This document shows positions 44,958-56,026 of a stretch of 64,000 nucleotides of DNA, piece by piece. This stretch comes from Cellulomonas fulva (GTDB lineage: Bacteria; Actinomycetota; Actinomycetes; Actinomycetales; Cellulomonadaceae), in NCBI RefSeq assembly GCF_018531375.1, contig NZ_JAHBOH010000001.1:2999885-3063884 (forward strand), given 5' to 3'. Within the stretch, counting starts at the first letter, position 1. Every line of letters starts with the position of its first letter. The notes beneath the pieces were generated by a model, which was given only the letters and a program-made list of their open reading frames with translations, searched no databases and was not told the DNA's origin. The translations under genes were made by a program, and so were the position numbers.

Positions 44958-45730
44958 CCGCCGCACCGACCCCGCGCCCGCACGCGGGACCCGCGCCGGC
45001 GCGGCAGCGCGTGCTGGCGCAGACCGCGTTCGAGGCCCGCGCGATCCTGCGCAACGGCGAGCAGCTCCTGGTGACGGTCGTGGTCCCCGTCCTCGCGCTC
45101 GTCGGGCTGGTCCAGGTGGACGCGCTCGACGTCGACACCGGCCGTCTCAGCCGCATCGACTTCTTCGCGCCCGGGATCCTCGCCCTGGCCGTCATGACGT
45201 CGTCGTTCACGTCGCAGGCGATCGCGTCGGCGTTCGACCGACGCAACGGGGTGCTGCGCCTGCTGTCGACCACGCCCCTCGGCCGGGGTGGCCTGCTCGC
45301 CGGCAAGGTGCTCGGGGTCCTGGTGGTGGAGGTCGTGCAGATCGCGGTCATCGGCCTGACCGCCGTGCTGCTGGGCTGGCGCCCGGACCCGGCCGGCGTG
45401 GCCCTCGCGCTGGTCGCCGTCGTCCTCGGCACCGCGGCGTTCACGTCGCTGGCGCTGCTGGTCGCGGGCACGCTGCGCGCCGAGGCCGTGCTCGCGGTCG
45501 CGAACCTCGCGCTGCTCCTGCTCGCCGTCGCCGGCGGGGTCGTGGTGCCCGCCGAGCGCCTGCCCGGCGCGCTCCAGCACCTCGCGGTCCTGCTGCCGTC
45601 CGGCGCGCTGGGCGAGGCGATGCGCGGCGCGCTCCAGCAGGGGTCGCTGCCGGCGTGGTCCGTCGTCGTGCTCGTCGGCTGGGCGGCCGCGCTCGGCTGG
45701 GGCGCCGCCCGGCTGTTCCGCTGGCACTGA
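44954..45730 (+). CDS. ABC-2 exporter permease
   Basis: A 258-residue permease with six membrane segments, starting [20 protein letters not shown]. Family-like elements are LLVTVVVPVLALVGLV, RNGVLRLLSTTPLGRGGLLAGK before the third segment, and AERLPGALQHLAVLLPSGALGE between the last two. It forms an exporter with the ATPase encoded upstream. ATGA junction at the start. It ends 31 bases before the heme A synthase gene, which has its own -10 box. Confidence 0.88.
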   Translation: MTAAPTPRPHAGPAPARQRVLAQTAFEARAILRNGEQLLVTVVVPVLALVGLVQVDALDVDTGRLSRIDFFAPGILALAVMTSSFTSQAIASAFDRRNGVLRLLSTTPLGRGGLLAGKVLGVLVVEVVQIAVIGLTAVLLGWRPDPAGVALALVAVVLGTAAFTSLALLVAGTLRAEAVLAVANLALLLLAVAGGVVVPAERLPGALQHLAVLLPSGALGEAMRGALQQGSLPAWSVVVLVGWAAALGWGAARLFRWH

Positions 45731-45748
45731 CGCGCCGCGCAGGCCGCT

Positions 45749-45754
45749 TAGGCT
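45749..45754 (+). promoter_or_regulatory. -10 box TAGGCT of ctaA (leaderless)
   Basis: TAGGCT ends 7 bases before the GTG at 45762. Confidence 0.5.
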
Positions 45755-45761
45755 GGACGCC

Positions 45762-46838
45762 GTGACCGCGCAGCTCCCCACCACCCCGGCGACTCCGGCG
45801 ACCCCGACGAGCCCCGCCACCCCGACGCCGGAGGAGCCCCGGCGCGGACGAGCGCGCGTCGTGGACCTCGTCGTCCGGGTGTGGCGCGCTCTGCTCGCCT
45901 GGCTCGTCGACCACCGGTACGCCGTGCTCGTCGCGAACCTCGTCGGGCAGATCGGGATCGTCGGCACGGGCGGCGCGGTGCGGCTCACCGGCTCGGGCCT
46001 GGGCTGCTCGACGTGGCCGCAGTGCGAGCCCGGCAGCTTCGTCCCCCAGTTCCACGCGGCCGTGACGTACCACCCGTTCGTCGAGTTCGGGAACCGGCTC
46101 ATGACGTTCGTGCTCGGGTTCGTCGCGATCGCGGTCGCCTACGTCGTGTGGCGCGACCGGACGCGCGCCCGCTCGTTCCGGCTGCTCGGCTGGGCGCCCC
46201 TGGGCGGCGTCGCGGCGCAGGCACTGATCGGTGGCGTCCTGGTGCTGCTCGAGCTGCCGCCGATCCTGGTCTCGCTGCACTTCCTCATCTCGATGGCGCT
46301 CGTGGCGCTCTCGCTCGTCCTGGTGCACCGGGACCGCGAGGGCGACGGTCCCCCGGTCGCCCTGCTCGACGGCGCGACGCGGGCGCTGACCCACGTCCTC
46401 GCCGTCCTCCTCGTCGTCGTGCTGGTGCTCGGCACCCTGACGACCGGCGCCGGACCGCACTCGGGGGACGACGAGGTCGGCTACCGGCTCGCGGTCGACC
46501 CGCTGCTCATGACGAAGATCCACGCCGCCGCGGTGTGGGCGTTCGCCGCCGTGCTGCTCGTCGTCGTCTGGCGGACGCGGGCCGCAGCGGGGCGGCCGGA
46601 CGCTGCACGGACGCACCGCGCGGCGCTGGTCCTCGTGGCGCTCACCGTGCTGCAGGGCTCGATCGGGTACGTCCAGACGGCCACCGGCCTGCCGGTGGCC
46701 CTGGTCAACCTCCACCTCGTGGGCGCCGCGCTGCTCACGGCCGGCACCACGCGGGTGTGGCTGTGCGGGCGTCGGCGCGACGAGGCGGCGCCGGCGGTCC
46801 CGACGGCCCCGGCGGCCCCGGCGACGACCCCGGCCTGA
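45762..46838 (+). CDS. ctaA: Heme A synthase (CtaA/Cox15)
   Basis: A 358-residue eight-helix membrane protein that oxidises heme O to heme A for aa3 oxidase. Family signatures are GTGGAVRLTGSGLGCSTWPQ, HPFVEFGNRLMTF, ILVSLHFLISM, LGTLTTGAGPHSGD, MTKIHAAAVWAF and ALVNLHLVGAALL, which contain the heme-ligand histidines. An N-terminal Thr/Pro/Ala-rich extension of 25 residues and a similar short tail flank the core. It fits functionally with SURF1 at 29614. A leaderless promoter drives it and a hairpin terminator follows. Confidence 0.95.
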   Translation: MTAQLPTTPATPATPTSPATPTPEEPRRGRARVVDLVVRVWRALLAWLVDHRYAVLVANLVGQIGIVGTGGAVRLTGSGLGCSTWPQCEPGSFVPQFHAAVTYHPFVEFGNRLMTFVLGFVAIAVAYVVWRDRTRARSFRLLGWAPLGGVAAQALIGGVLVLLELPPILVSLHFLISMALVALSLVLVHRDREGDGPPVALLDGATRALTHVLAVLLVVVLVLGTLTTGAGPHSGDDEVGYRLAVDPLLMTKIHAAAVWAFAAVLLVVVWRTRAAAGRPDAARTHRAALVLVALTVLQGSIGYVQTATGLPVALVNLHLVGAALLTAGTTRVWLCGRRRDEAAPAVPTAPAAPATTPA

Positions 46839-46853
46839 GCCTCCGCGCCGCCT

Positions 46854-46882
46854 CGTCCCGCCGCGACGCGGGCGGCGGGACG
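46854..46882 (+). terminator. Hairpin terminator after ctaA
   Basis: CGTCCCGCCGC (46854-46864) pairs perfectly with GCGGCGGGACG (46872-46882) around a 7-base loop, 15 bases past the stop. Confidence 0.7.
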
Positions 46883-46913
46883 ATTCGGGGGTGACTGTGT
46901 CGGTGGTCACACC

Positions 46914-46919
46914 TACGGT
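46914..46919 (+). promoter_or_regulatory. -10 box TACGGT (leaderless) of the DrrAB-like operon
   Basis: TACGGT ends 6 bases before the ATG at 46926. Confidence 0.5.
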
Positions 46920-46925
46920 CTTCCC

Positions 46926-47942
46926 ATGAGCCAGCCCCGCTCCACCTCAGACGCCGACGGCGCCCCGCCCGCGATCAGCGCGCGCGGCCTCGTCAAGCGG
47001 TACAAGGACGTCGTCGCGCTCGACGGTGTCGACCTCACCGTGCCGACCGGCACGGTGCTCGGTCTCCTGGGCCCCAACGGCGCCGGGAAGACGACCGCGG
47101 TCCGGATCCTGACGACCCTGCTCAAGCCCGACGAGGGGACCGCGACGATCGCCGGGATCGACGTGGCCAAGCGCCCACGCGAGGTGCGGCGTCGCATCGG
47201 CCTGTCGGGCCAGTACGCCGCGGTCGACGAGTACCTCACGGGGTACGAGAACCTCGAGATGATCGGCCGTCTCTACCACCTGGGCCGGCAGCGGGCCCGG
47301 GAACGGGCGCGCGAGCTGCTCGCCGCCTTCCGCCTCGAGGACGCCGCGGACCGGCCGTCGCGGACCTACTCGGGCGGCATGCGGCGGCGGCTGGACCTCG
47401 CCGGCGCGCTCGTGGCGGACCCGCCCGTGATCTTCCTCGACGAGCCGACCACCGGGCTGGACCCACGCGGCCGCAACGAGATGTGGGAGGTCATCAGCAC
47501 GCTCGTCGCCGGCGGGACCACGCTCCTGCTCACCACGCAGTACCTCGAGGAGGCGGACGCCCTCGCGGACGAGATCGTGGTCATCGACCGCGGTCGCGTG
47601 ATCGCGCAGGGCACGGCCGACCAGCTCAAGCTGCAGGTCGGTGGCGAGCGCCTGGAGCTCACGGTGCACGACGCGGCGCAGGTCGAGCGCACCCGCGAGC
47701 TCCTCGAGCCGCTGGGCGTCGGGCAGGCGTCTGTCGACGAGCCCCGGCGCTCCCTGACCATGCCGGTCACCGGCGGGGCCCAGACGCTCACCACGGCGCT
47801 GCGCACGCTCGACGAGGCCGGCATCGAGCTCGACGACGTCGGTCTGCGCCGCCCGACGCTCGACGACGTGTTCCTCACCCTCACCGGGCGCTCCGTCGAG
47901 GACGGCGACCCCGAGCCCACGACGACGCACGGAGGTGCGTGA
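46926..47942 (+). CDS. DrrA-like ABC exporter ATPase
   Basis: A 338-residue ATPase of the daunorubicin-resistance type. Walker A is [20 protein letters not shown], the Q-loop is GLSGQYAAVDEYLTG (the DrrA-typical SGQYAAVDE), the signature is YSGGMRRRLDLAGALV, Walker B is VIFLDEPTTGLDPRGR, and the H-loop is LLTTQYLEEADALAD, with Gln in place of His as is usual in DrrA. The C-terminal extension contains RPTLDDVFLTLTGR. It exports an unknown lipophilic compound with the next gene product; the stop and start overlap (TGATG). Confidence 0.92.
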   Translation: MSQPRSTSDADGAPPAISARGLVKRYKDVVALDGVDLTVPTGTVLGLLGPNGAGKTTAVRILTTLLKPDEGTATIAGIDVAKRPREVRRRIGLSGQYAAVDEYLTGYENLEMIGRLYHLGRQRARERARELLAAFRLEDAADRPSRTYSGGMRRRLDLAGALVADPPVIFLDEPTTGLDPRGRNEMWEVISTLVAGGTTLLLTTQYLEEADALADEIVVIDRGRVIAQGTADQLKLQVGGERLELTVHDAAQVERTRELLEPLGVGQASVDEPRRSLTMPVTGGAQTLTTALRTLDEAGIELDDVGLRRPTLDDVFLTLTGRSVEDGDPEPTTTHGGA

Positions 47943-48754
47943 TGGCCGTCCCGACCGTCCTGAGCGACGCGCACGTCATCGCGCGGCGCAACATCATCAA
48001 GATCAAGCGCGTGCCGGACCTGCTGGTCTTCACGACGCTCTCGCCGATCATGTTCGTGCTGCTGTTCGCCTACGTCTTCGGCGGCGCGATCGACGTGCCG
48101 GGCGGCACCGACCCGGACGCCTACCGCGAGTTCCTCATGGCCGGCATCTTCGCCCAGACGGTCATCTTCGGTGCCACGATCACCGGGGCCGGGCTGGCCG
48201 AGGACGTCAAGAAGGGCATCATCGACCGCTTCCGGTCGCTGCCCATGGCGCCCTCCGCCGTGCTCACGGGTCGGACGCTCTCCGACGTGGTCAACAACGT
48301 GATCGTCCTGGTCGTGATGTCGCTCACGGGGCTCCTGGTCGGCTGGGCGATCCACAGCTCGGTGGGCGAGGCCGCGCTCGGCTTCCTGCTGCTCATCCTC
48401 TTCGCCTACGCGATCTCCTGGATGATGGCGTGGCTCGGGATGCTGGTGCCCAGCGTCGAGGTGTTCAACAACGCGACGTTCATCGTGATCTTCCCGCTCA
48501 CCTTCGTCGCGAACACGTTCGTGCCGCTCGAGTCGCTGCCCGGACCGCTGCAGACGTTCGCGGAGTGGAACCCGGTCTCCGCGGTCACCCAGGCGTCCCG
48601 GGACCTGTTCGGCAACATCCCGCCCGGGGTGCCGGAGCCCGCGTCCTGGCCGCTGCAGCACGCCGAGCTCTACACGCTCCTGTGGACGGTGCTGATCCTG
48701 CTGGTCTTCATCCCGGTCGCGAACGCGCAGTACCGCCGCAGCACCAGCCGCTGA
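47942..48754 (+). CDS. DrrB-like ABC exporter permease
   Basis: A 270-residue ABC-2 permease with six membrane segments. It begins with a cytosolic stretch ARRNIIKIKRVPDLLVFTTL, and the coupling loop is AEDVKKGIIDRFRSLPMAPSA, highly typical of DrrB. FVANTFVPLESLPGPLQTFA and WNPVSAVTQASRDLFGN mark the C-terminal half. It forms the exporter with the ATPase encoded upstream. A strong hairpin follows. Confidence 0.92.
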   Translation: MAVPTVLSDAHVIARRNIIKIKRVPDLLVFTTLSPIMFVLLFAYVFGGAIDVPGGTDPDAYREFLMAGIFAQTVIFGATITGAGLAEDVKKGIIDRFRSLPMAPSAVLTGRTLSDVVNNVIVLVVMSLTGLLVGWAIHSSVGEAALGFLLLILFAYAISWMMAWLGMLVPSVEVFNNATFIVIFPLTFVANTFVPLESLPGPLQTFAEWNPVSAVTQASRDLFGNIPPGVPEPASWPLQHAELYTLLWTVLILLVFIPVANAQYRRSTSR

Positions 48755-48776
48755 GCCGATCACCGGCTCCGCGACG

Positions 48777-48808
48777 CGAGGCCCGACACCGTCCGGTGTC
48801 GGGCCTCG
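48777..48808. terminator. 14-bp hairpin terminator between convergent operons
   Basis: CGAGGCCCGACACC (48777-48790) and GGTGTCGGGCCTCG (48795-48808) pair perfectly around GTCC. It can serve the DrrAB-like operon on the plus strand and pyrG-Nudix on the minus strand. Confidence 0.85.
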
Positions 48809-48824
48809 CTCGGCGACGTGCGTG

Positions 48825-49448
48825 TCAGCCCTCGGTCGCGCTTGCGGGGTCGACGGGCACCAGGCTCGCCCAGCCGTCCGCCCGGGCGGCGGCCGCGGCG
48901 AGGACGCCGATGGTCGTCGTGGGGCTCGCGAACCGCCCGCCGAGCACGCCGGCGAGGGCCTCGTCCAGCGGCACCCAGACGGGCACCATCGTGGCCTCCT
49001 CGTCGGTGCGGTCGAAGCGGTCGTGCTCCGCCACGGGCGTGAGGTCGCGGGCCAGGAACACCGTGATGCGCTCGGTGGACCCGCCGGGAGTGGTGAAGAA
49101 CTCGACGAGCCGCCACCAGCGTCCGGCGACCAGGTCGGCCTCCTCGGCGAGCTCCCGGGCCGCGGTCGTGACCGGGTCCTCGCCCTCCACGTCCCGCAGG
49201 CCGGCCGGCGGCTCCCACAGGACGTGCCGCGCAGGGTGCCGGTACTGCGAGAGCAGCAGCACGCGGTCGTCGTCGTCCAGCGCGATCACGGCGACCGCAC
49301 CCGTGTGCGCCACGTACTCGCGCACCACCTGTGAGTCACCCAGGTCCACGACGTCCCGCGCGAGGTCCCAGACGCGCCCGCGGTACACGAGCTCGTGCTC
49401 GAGCACCTCGTGCGCGCGCGGGACGTCCCGCACCTCGTCGTCCGGCAC
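48825..49448 (-). CDS. Nudix hydrolase, ADP-ribose pyrophosphatase type
   Basis: A 207-residue Nudix protein. The Nudix box is GLRDVEGEDPVTTAARELAE followed by E, with a one-residue longer Gly-to-Glu spacing that is also seen in the mycobacterial ADP-ribose pyrophosphatase Rv1700. ELVYRGRVWDLARDVVDLG at the N-terminus forms the dimer-swap strand typical of ADPRases, and LLLSQYRHPARHVLWEPPAG lies before the box. It likely splits ADP-ribose to AMP and ribose 5-phosphate. It directly follows pyrG, as in mycobacteria. The start is the GTG at 49448, 2 bases after the pyrG stop. Confidence 0.92.
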   Translation of the reverse strand: MPDDEVRDVPRAHEVLEHELVYRGRVWDLARDVVDLGDSQVVREYVAHTGAVAVIALDDDDRVLLLSQYRHPARHVLWEPPAGLRDVEGEDPVTTAARELAEEADLVAGRWWRLVEFFTTPGGSTERITVFLARDLTPVAEHDRFDRTDEEATMVPVWVPLDEALAGVLGGRFASPTTTIGVLAAAAARADGWASLVPVDPASATEG

Positions 49449-49450
49449 GC

Positions 49451-51118
<1,668 letters not shown>

Positions 51119-51126
51119 GGGGTTCC

Positions 51127-51132
51127 ACCGTA
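51127..51132 (-). promoter_or_regulatory. -10 box TACGGT of pyrG (leaderless)
   Basis: TACGGT on the minus strand ends 8 bases before the GTG at 51118. Confidence 0.45.
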
Positions 51133-51185
51133 CCCGAACCGGAGCGGTTTGCCTCCGGCCGGCCGGGTGAGTCGGGACACGCTCG

Positions 51186-52847
51186 TCAGTCGCCCGGGAC
51201 GTCGAGCGGCACCGCGGGCTCGTCGGGCTCCGGTGCGGGCGTGCGCTCGACCCGCAGGACCTCGGTGACGGTCCGCCGGTCCGCGACGGCGACGCAGCCT
51301 GCGACGAGCGCGAGCGCGACGACCGCGCCGCCGGCGCCCGCGCCGATCGCCGTCCAGGCGCCGCCTCCGGCGACGTCCTGCACCGCGTCCGCGACCCAGC
51401 GCCCCACGACCGCGCCCACCACGACGCCCACCAGGAGCACCGCGGCCGTGCGCGTCAGCCCCTCGAGCGACCCGGGGCCGCCGGCCCGCCGTAGCAGTGC
51501 GAGCGCGAGCGCGCCGCCCGCGACCATCCCGACGGTGCTGGCCGCGCCGATCGCCACGACCGCGCCCGAGCCGGGCACGCCCGCACGGACCAGGACGACG
51601 ACCGCCACGGCGAACACGCCCCAGCCCACGACGTTCGCCGTCACGGCCGACCGGCCGCGCTCGAGCGCGTAGAGCGAGCGGGAGGCGTGGAACAGCACCG
51701 CGAAACCCGCCAGCCCCGGCATCATCCAGGTCAGCGCGCGGCCCATCTCGACCGCCACCACCGGGTCCTTGGCGATCACCGAGAACACGGTCGCGATCGC
51801 CGACGCCGCGGCGACGACGGCCGCGACCCCGACCGCGGCGGCGGTGAGCACGCCGCGCGTCGTCGTCGCCGCCATGCGCGCGAACCCGGCCCGGTCGCCC
51901 GCCGCGGCCCGGGCGGCGATCCGGGGGAACGTCGAGGTCGCGAGCGGCACGACGAGCACGGCATAGGGCAGCAGGTAGACCTGCTGGGTGTACAGGAAGC
52001 GGGAGAAGGTGCCGTCGTCGGCGTACTGGCGCCACGACGTCACGGCCATCACGACGAGCAGCGCGAGCTGTTGTGCGGCGACCGAACCGACCCCCGCGAG
52101 GGCGAGCGACCGCAGCCGCGCGCCGACCCCGGGCGGGAACCGCAGCGAGGGCCGCAGCCGGACGCCCAGGCGGTGCACCGGCACGAACATCGGCAAGCAC
52201 ATCGCCGCGACGCCCAGCGTCGTCCCCCAGGCCAGCACCTCGAGCGCACCTGCGTCGAGCCGGGACGGGTCGGCGCGCTCGCCGTGCGCCAGCGACCCGT
52301 AGACAAGGTAGGTGGCCATGACGACGAGCGAGGACATCACGGGGGCGAACGCCGGCCAGAAGAACCGCTTGTGCGCCTGCAGCACCGCGTACAGCAGGAC
52401 CGCGACGCCGTACATCGGCACCTGCACCGCGAACACGAGGACGAAGAACCGGACGAGCTCGACCTGCTCGTCGCTGCGCGCGAGCCAGTGCGCCACGGGG
52501 TCCGCGCACGCCGCGAGCAGCAGCGCGAGCGGGACCAGCACCAGGAGCGTCCACCCGAGAGCGCCGGACGCGGTGCGCTCGACGTCGCGCCGGTCCCCGC
52601 GCGCGATCGGGCCGGCGAGCAGCGGGATCAGCGCGCCGGCGAGTGCGCCGCCGGCGGCCACCTCGAACAGGACGTTGGGCAGCAGGTTCGCCCAGTTGTA
52701 CGCGTCGCCGATCGCGTCCGGCCCGACCTGGTTGGCCTGCAGGAGCCACCGCCCGAACCCGAGCAGCCGGGCGAGGACCGTGACGGCGGCGATCATCGCC
52801 GCCGCTCCGGCGAGCCCGCCGAGCGCGCGGCGGACCTGCGGGCTCAC
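51186..52847 (-). CDS. murJ: MurJ-like lipid II flippase / polysaccharide-export family protein
   Basis: A 553-residue MOP-superfamily membrane protein with about 14 membrane segments. MurJ/MviN signs are [40 protein letters not shown] (the N-P-N-x-L-F-E pattern), [20 protein letters not shown] and [20 protein letters not shown]. It should flip lipid-linked peptidoglycan precursor. A charged/Pro tail of 25 residues ends the protein. The GTG start overlaps the upstream MraY/WecA-like gene by 4 bases. A second murJ near the chromosome origin is common in actinobacteria, so this may be a paralogue. Confidence 0.88.
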   Translation of the reverse strand: MSPQVRRALGGLAGAAAMIAAVTVLARLLGFGRWLLQANQVGPDAIGDAYNWANLLPNVLFEVAAGGALAGALIPLLAGPIARGDRRDVERTASGALGWTLLVLVPLALLLAACADPVAHWLARSDEQVELVRFFVLVFAVQVPMYGVAVLLYAVLQAHKRFFWPAFAPVMSSLVVMATYLVYGSLAHGERADPSRLDAGALEVLAWGTTLGVAAMCLPMFVPVHRLGVRLRPSLRFPPGVGARLRSLALAGVGSVAAQQLALLVVMAVTSWRQYADDGTFSRFLYTQQVYLLPYAVLVVPLATSTFPRIAARAAAGDRAGFARMAATTTRGVLTAAAVGVAAVVAAASAIATVFSVIAKDPVVAVEMGRALTWMMPGLAGFAVLFHASRSLYALERGRSAVTANVVGWGVFAVAVVVLVRAGVPGSGAVVAIGAASTVGMVAGGALALALLRRAGGPGSLEGLTRTAAVLLVGVVVGAVVGRWVADAVQDVAGGGAWTAIGAGAGGAVVALALVAGCVAVADRRTVTEVLRVERTPAPEPDEPAVPLDVPGD

Positions 52848-53731
52848 CCCCGGGGCGGCCGCGACGGCGCGTGCACCGGCCGACGGCCCCAGCGGTCGAT
52901 GTCCCGCAGCACCGGCGTGGACTCGATGACGGCGGTGAAGCTGACCTTCTCGCTCGCCACCGTGAGTCCGATCGCCGCGGCCAGGGCGCCGAGCCGGACA
53001 GGGCGGGGCGCGGAGAGGACCAGCGCCGCACCCAGCGCCGCACCGAGCGCGTTCGCGCCGCCGTCGCCGAGCATGTCCGTCTCCGCGAGGTCCTGGTCCG
53101 CGGCGGCGGCGCCGGCACCGAGCAGCGCGCTGGCCGCGACGCCTCCGGCACCCGGCGCGAACGCGAGCGGGGCGGCCGCGATGGACGTCGCCTTGAGCGC
53201 GCGCCCGGGCCGCAGATCGAGGAGGTTGACGAGGTTGGCGGTGGCGGCGATGAGCGCGCCGGACGTCGCGACGTCCGCGGCCCAGCCGACCAGGTTCCGG
53301 CGGGCGCCGTCGGTCCCCCGCGCCGGGGTCGCGACCGCCGCGGCGAGCAGCGCGCCGGTGCTGATCCCGAGCACCTTCAGCCCGCCCGTCGTCACGCGGC
53401 CCTGCGCGAGCGCGCCCAGGTGGCCGCGCAGGCCCTTACGGCGGTCCTCCGGGTCCTCGCCGAGGTCGTCGGCGATCCCGAACCCGGCGCCGGCCGCCGT
53501 CGCGAGCGCGACGGACGTGGCGCTCCGGGCGTCGGGGGCCGAGACGACGGCGCCGGCGAGGACACCGATCGCGACCGCGGGCCCCTCGAGCATGCTCACG
53601 GACTCGCCCCGGTGGTTGGTGCGCAGCCACCGCTCCTGACCGCCGGGCGCGCTCTCCTCGAACGCGGCCCGCGCGAGCGCGGTGGCGGTGCGGGCGACCG
53701 AGGCCGCGCCGAGGCGGCGCAGCACGCTCAT
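52844..53731 (-). CDS. MraY/WecA-like (GT4) membrane glycosyltransferase-family protein
   Basis: A 295-residue polytopic protein that resembles the polyprenyl-phosphate N-acetylhexosamine-1-phosphate transferases. The pattern is GIADDLGEDPEDRRKGLRGH (like the D-D-x-x-D region), GGLKVLGISTGALLAAAV, and ATANLVNLLDLRPGRALKA where MraY/WecA have a N-x-x-N-x-x-D-G-x-D-G loop. The NLLDLRP form departs from the usual DGLDG, so activity is uncertain. Both neighbours overlap it (ATGA, GTGA), placing it with steA, steB and murJ in an envelope gene set. Confidence 0.75.
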   Translation of the reverse strand: MSVLRRLGAASVARTATALARAAFEESAPGGQERWLRTNHRGESVSMLEGPAVAIGVLAGAVVSAPDARSATSVALATAAGAGFGIADDLGEDPEDRRKGLRGHLGALAQGRVTTGGLKVLGISTGALLAAAVATPARGTDGARRNLVGWAADVATSGALIAATANLVNLLDLRPGRALKATSIAAAPLAFAPGAGGVAASALLGAGAAAADQDLAETDMLGDGGANALGAALGAALVLSAPRPVRLGALAAAIGLTVASEKVSFTAVIESTPVLRDIDRWGRRPVHAPSRPPRG

Positions 53732-54801
53732 CCGCCCGCCCCGCTCGTCTCCTCCGTCGTGGGCTCACCCGTCGGGTCGGCGGACGTCCCGCCCGTCGTC
53801 TCCGGGTCCACGACCACCGGCGTGCGGTCGACGGGAGCCAGCTCGACCGCGGGCGGGATGGGCGTCTCCGCGTCGCTCGTGCCGTAGTGGCCGTTCTTGC
53901 CGCCGATCCGTGCGGCGAGCGCGAGCGGCACGTTCACCTGGCCGCTCACGCGGTCCGCGTCAGAGACGGTCGTCAGCGCGGCGGCGAGCGCGTCGTCGGC
54001 GAGGACGGCGTCGACCAACGCACCCTCGCCGCGCGGACCGTCCGCCAGCACGGCGCCCTCGGAACCGTCCTGCGCGGCCTCGAGCACCGCCAGCTGTGCC
54101 TCCTGCAGGCTCGCGTCCGCGGCCGGCGTGGGCGTCGTGCTCTCCTCCGCCGGCGGGCTGGGCACCGCGACGACCACGATCGCGTCCGCCCCGGTCTCGA
54201 CCGGGTCGGCCAGCGAGATCAGCGGGTTGTCGCCCTCGGAGAGGATCGCCAGGATGTTCGCCGCGTCGGCCGTCAGAGCATCGGGTGAGGCGGGGTCGGT
54301 CCCCGTGAGCCCGTCGACGAGCGTCTGCGCGAGCTGCTCGTCGAGCGTCGCGTCCGCCGCGGGCGGCTCCGCGACGTCCTCGGCGAGGAGGCTCGCCAGC
54401 TGGCTGCGGAACGAGCGCAGGTCCGGGTCGAACCACGCGTCGGTGAGCGTCGCGTGCGCCGTGACGTCGGCGCCCGCCTGCGCGAGGCGGTCGTCGATCG
54501 CGGTGCGCTCGTCCTCCTCGACGGCGCCGAGGACGACGACGGCCACCCGGCGGTCCTGCAGCGTCCCGCCGAGCAGGCGCTCGCCGGCGGCGTCGATGTA
54601 GGTGCGGGCGTCGTCGAGGCCGCCGTTCGCGTCCTCGAGCTGCGCCCGTAGCTCGTCCTTCTCGGTGCGCAGCTGCTCCACCTGGCCGGTGAGCGTGTCG
54701 CCGATGGTCTCCTTCAGGGGACCGGCGCCGAGCGCGATGCCGACGGCGAGCGCGAGGAAGACCGAGATCAGGGAGACGAGGTGGTAACGGAAGTCGATCA
54801 C
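53728..54801 (-). CDS. steB: SteB/MctB-family envelope protein
   Basis: A 357-residue protein with one N-terminal membrane segment (YHLVSLISVFLALAVGIALG), a coiled coil (QVEQLRTEKDELRAQLEDAN), and an external Ala/Asp-rich domain. This is the family of mycobacterial MctB (Rv1698, copper) and corynebacterial SteB. The C-terminal tail is Thr/Pro/Glu-rich. Gene order after steA is the same as in those organisms. Because copper and cell-division roles are both described in the family, the function here is left open. ATG at 54801. Confidence 0.88.
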   Translation of the reverse strand: MIDFRYHLVSLISVFLALAVGIALGAGPLKETIGDTLTGQVEQLRTEKDELRAQLEDANGGLDDARTYIDAAGERLLGGTLQDRRVAVVVLGAVEEDERTAIDDRLAQAGADVTAHATLTDAWFDPDLRSFRSQLASLLAEDVAEPPAADATLDEQLAQTLVDGLTGTDPASPDALTADAANILAILSEGDNPLISLADPVETGADAIVVVAVPSPPAEESTTPTPAADASLQEAQLAVLEAAQDGSEGAVLADGPRGEGALVDAVLADDALAAALTTVSDADRVSGQVNVPLALAARIGGKNGHYGTSDAETPIPPAVELAPVDRTPVVVDPETTGGTSADPTGEPTTEETSGAGG

Positions 54802-54832
54802 GAGGTGGTCTCTCCGGTGACGTGGTGGGTGG

Positions 54833-56020
54833 TCACGAGCCGCCTCCGAAGAGGCCGGACACCCACGAGGTGAGGTCGTCGAGGCGCGCGCCGGTCAGGC
54901 CGAAGAACGTCTGCCCCGCGGCGGTCGACGCGAGCGCGACGCCGAGTGCGAGCAAGCCGGCCAAGACGAGCAGGACGAGCTGGAGGTTGGAGATCCGCTG
55001 GCGGTACAGCCGCGAGACGCCCTTGGCGTCGACCAGCTTGCTGCCGACGCGGAGCCGGGTGAGGAACGTGCTGGCCATGCCCGAGCGGCCCTTGTCGAGG
55101 AACTCGACGAGCGTCGCGTGCGTGCCGACCGCGACGATCAGCTCCGCGCCCTTGTCGTCCGCGAGCAGCATGGCGACGTCCTCGCTGGTGCCGGTCGCCG
55201 GGAAGACGACGTGCGGCACGCCGAGCTGCTCCACGCGGGACAGGCCGGGGGCGCGGCCGTCGCGGTAGGCGTGCACGACGATCTCGGCGCCGCAGGTCAG
55301 CGCCCGGTCCGAGACCGAGTCCATGTCGCCGACGATCATGTCCGGGCGCCAGCCGGCGTCGAGGATCGCGTCCGCCCCGCCGTCGACGCCGATGAGGACG
55401 GGCCGGTACTCGCGGATGTAGGGCCGCAGCGTGACGAGGTCTTCCTTGTAGTGGTACCCCCGGACGACGATGAGCACCTGGCGGCCGTCGATGACGGTGT
55501 CGATGTCCGGCACACCGACGCCGTCGAGCAGGAGGTCGCGCTCGCGCCGCAGGTAGTCCATCGTGTTCGCGGCGAACGACTCGAGCTGCACCGAGAGCCC
55601 CGCACGCGCCTCTTCCATCGCGAGCGCGACGGAGGCCTCGGTCTGCTCGACGCCCTCGGCGACGAGCGTGTCGCCGTCGTAGACCGCGCCGTCGAGCACC
55701 CGCACGGTGTGCCCCTCGGTGAGCGACATGACATCCGGACCGAGGTCGTCGACGAGGGGGATCCCCGCGCCGACGAGGATCTCCGGACCGAGGTTCGGGT
55801 AGCGCCCCGAGGTGGACAGCGCCGCGTTGAGCACCGCGGACGGCTGGCACGCGACGAGCGCCTCCGCGGAGACCCGGTCGAGGTCCTCGTGGTCGATGAC
55901 GGCGATCTCGCCGGGGCGCAGCCGCTTCGTCAGGGACTTGGTCCGGCGGTCGACACGGGCGGGACCGCCCACGCCGGGTTCAGGCGCGGACGGTCGACGG
56001 CGACGCAGAGTGGATCTCAT
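54833..56020 (-). CDS. steA: SteA-like cytokinetic ring protein
   Basis: A 395-residue protein with a thiamine-pyrophosphokinase-like fold in the middle (VLIGVDGGADAILDAGWRPD, MIVGDMDSVSDRAL) and a C-terminal membrane segment (LVLLVLAGLLALGVALAS). The N-terminal part has RLRPGEIAVIDHEDLDRVSA. It matches Rv1697 and corynebacterial SteA, which acts with SteB at the division septum. It lies 6 bases after recN and 31 bases before steB. ATG at 56020. Confidence 0.9.
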   Translation of the reverse strand: MRSTLRRRRPSAPEPGVGGPARVDRRTKSLTKRLRPGEIAVIDHEDLDRVSAEALVACQPSAVLNAALSTSGRYPNLGPEILVGAGIPLVDDLGPDVMSLTEGHTVRVLDGAVYDGDTLVAEGVEQTEASVALAMEEARAGLSVQLESFAANTMDYLRRERDLLLDGVGVPDIDTVIDGRQVLIVVRGYHYKEDLVTLRPYIREYRPVLIGVDGGADAILDAGWRPDMIVGDMDSVSDRALTCGAEIVVHAYRDGRAPGLSRVEQLGVPHVVFPATGTSEDVAMLLADDKGAELIVAVGTHATLVEFLDKGRSGMASTFLTRLRVGSKLVDAKGVSRLYRQRISNLQLVLLVLAGLLALGVALASTAAGQTFFGLTGARLDDLTSWVSGLFGGGS

Positions 56021-56026
56021 CGTGGG

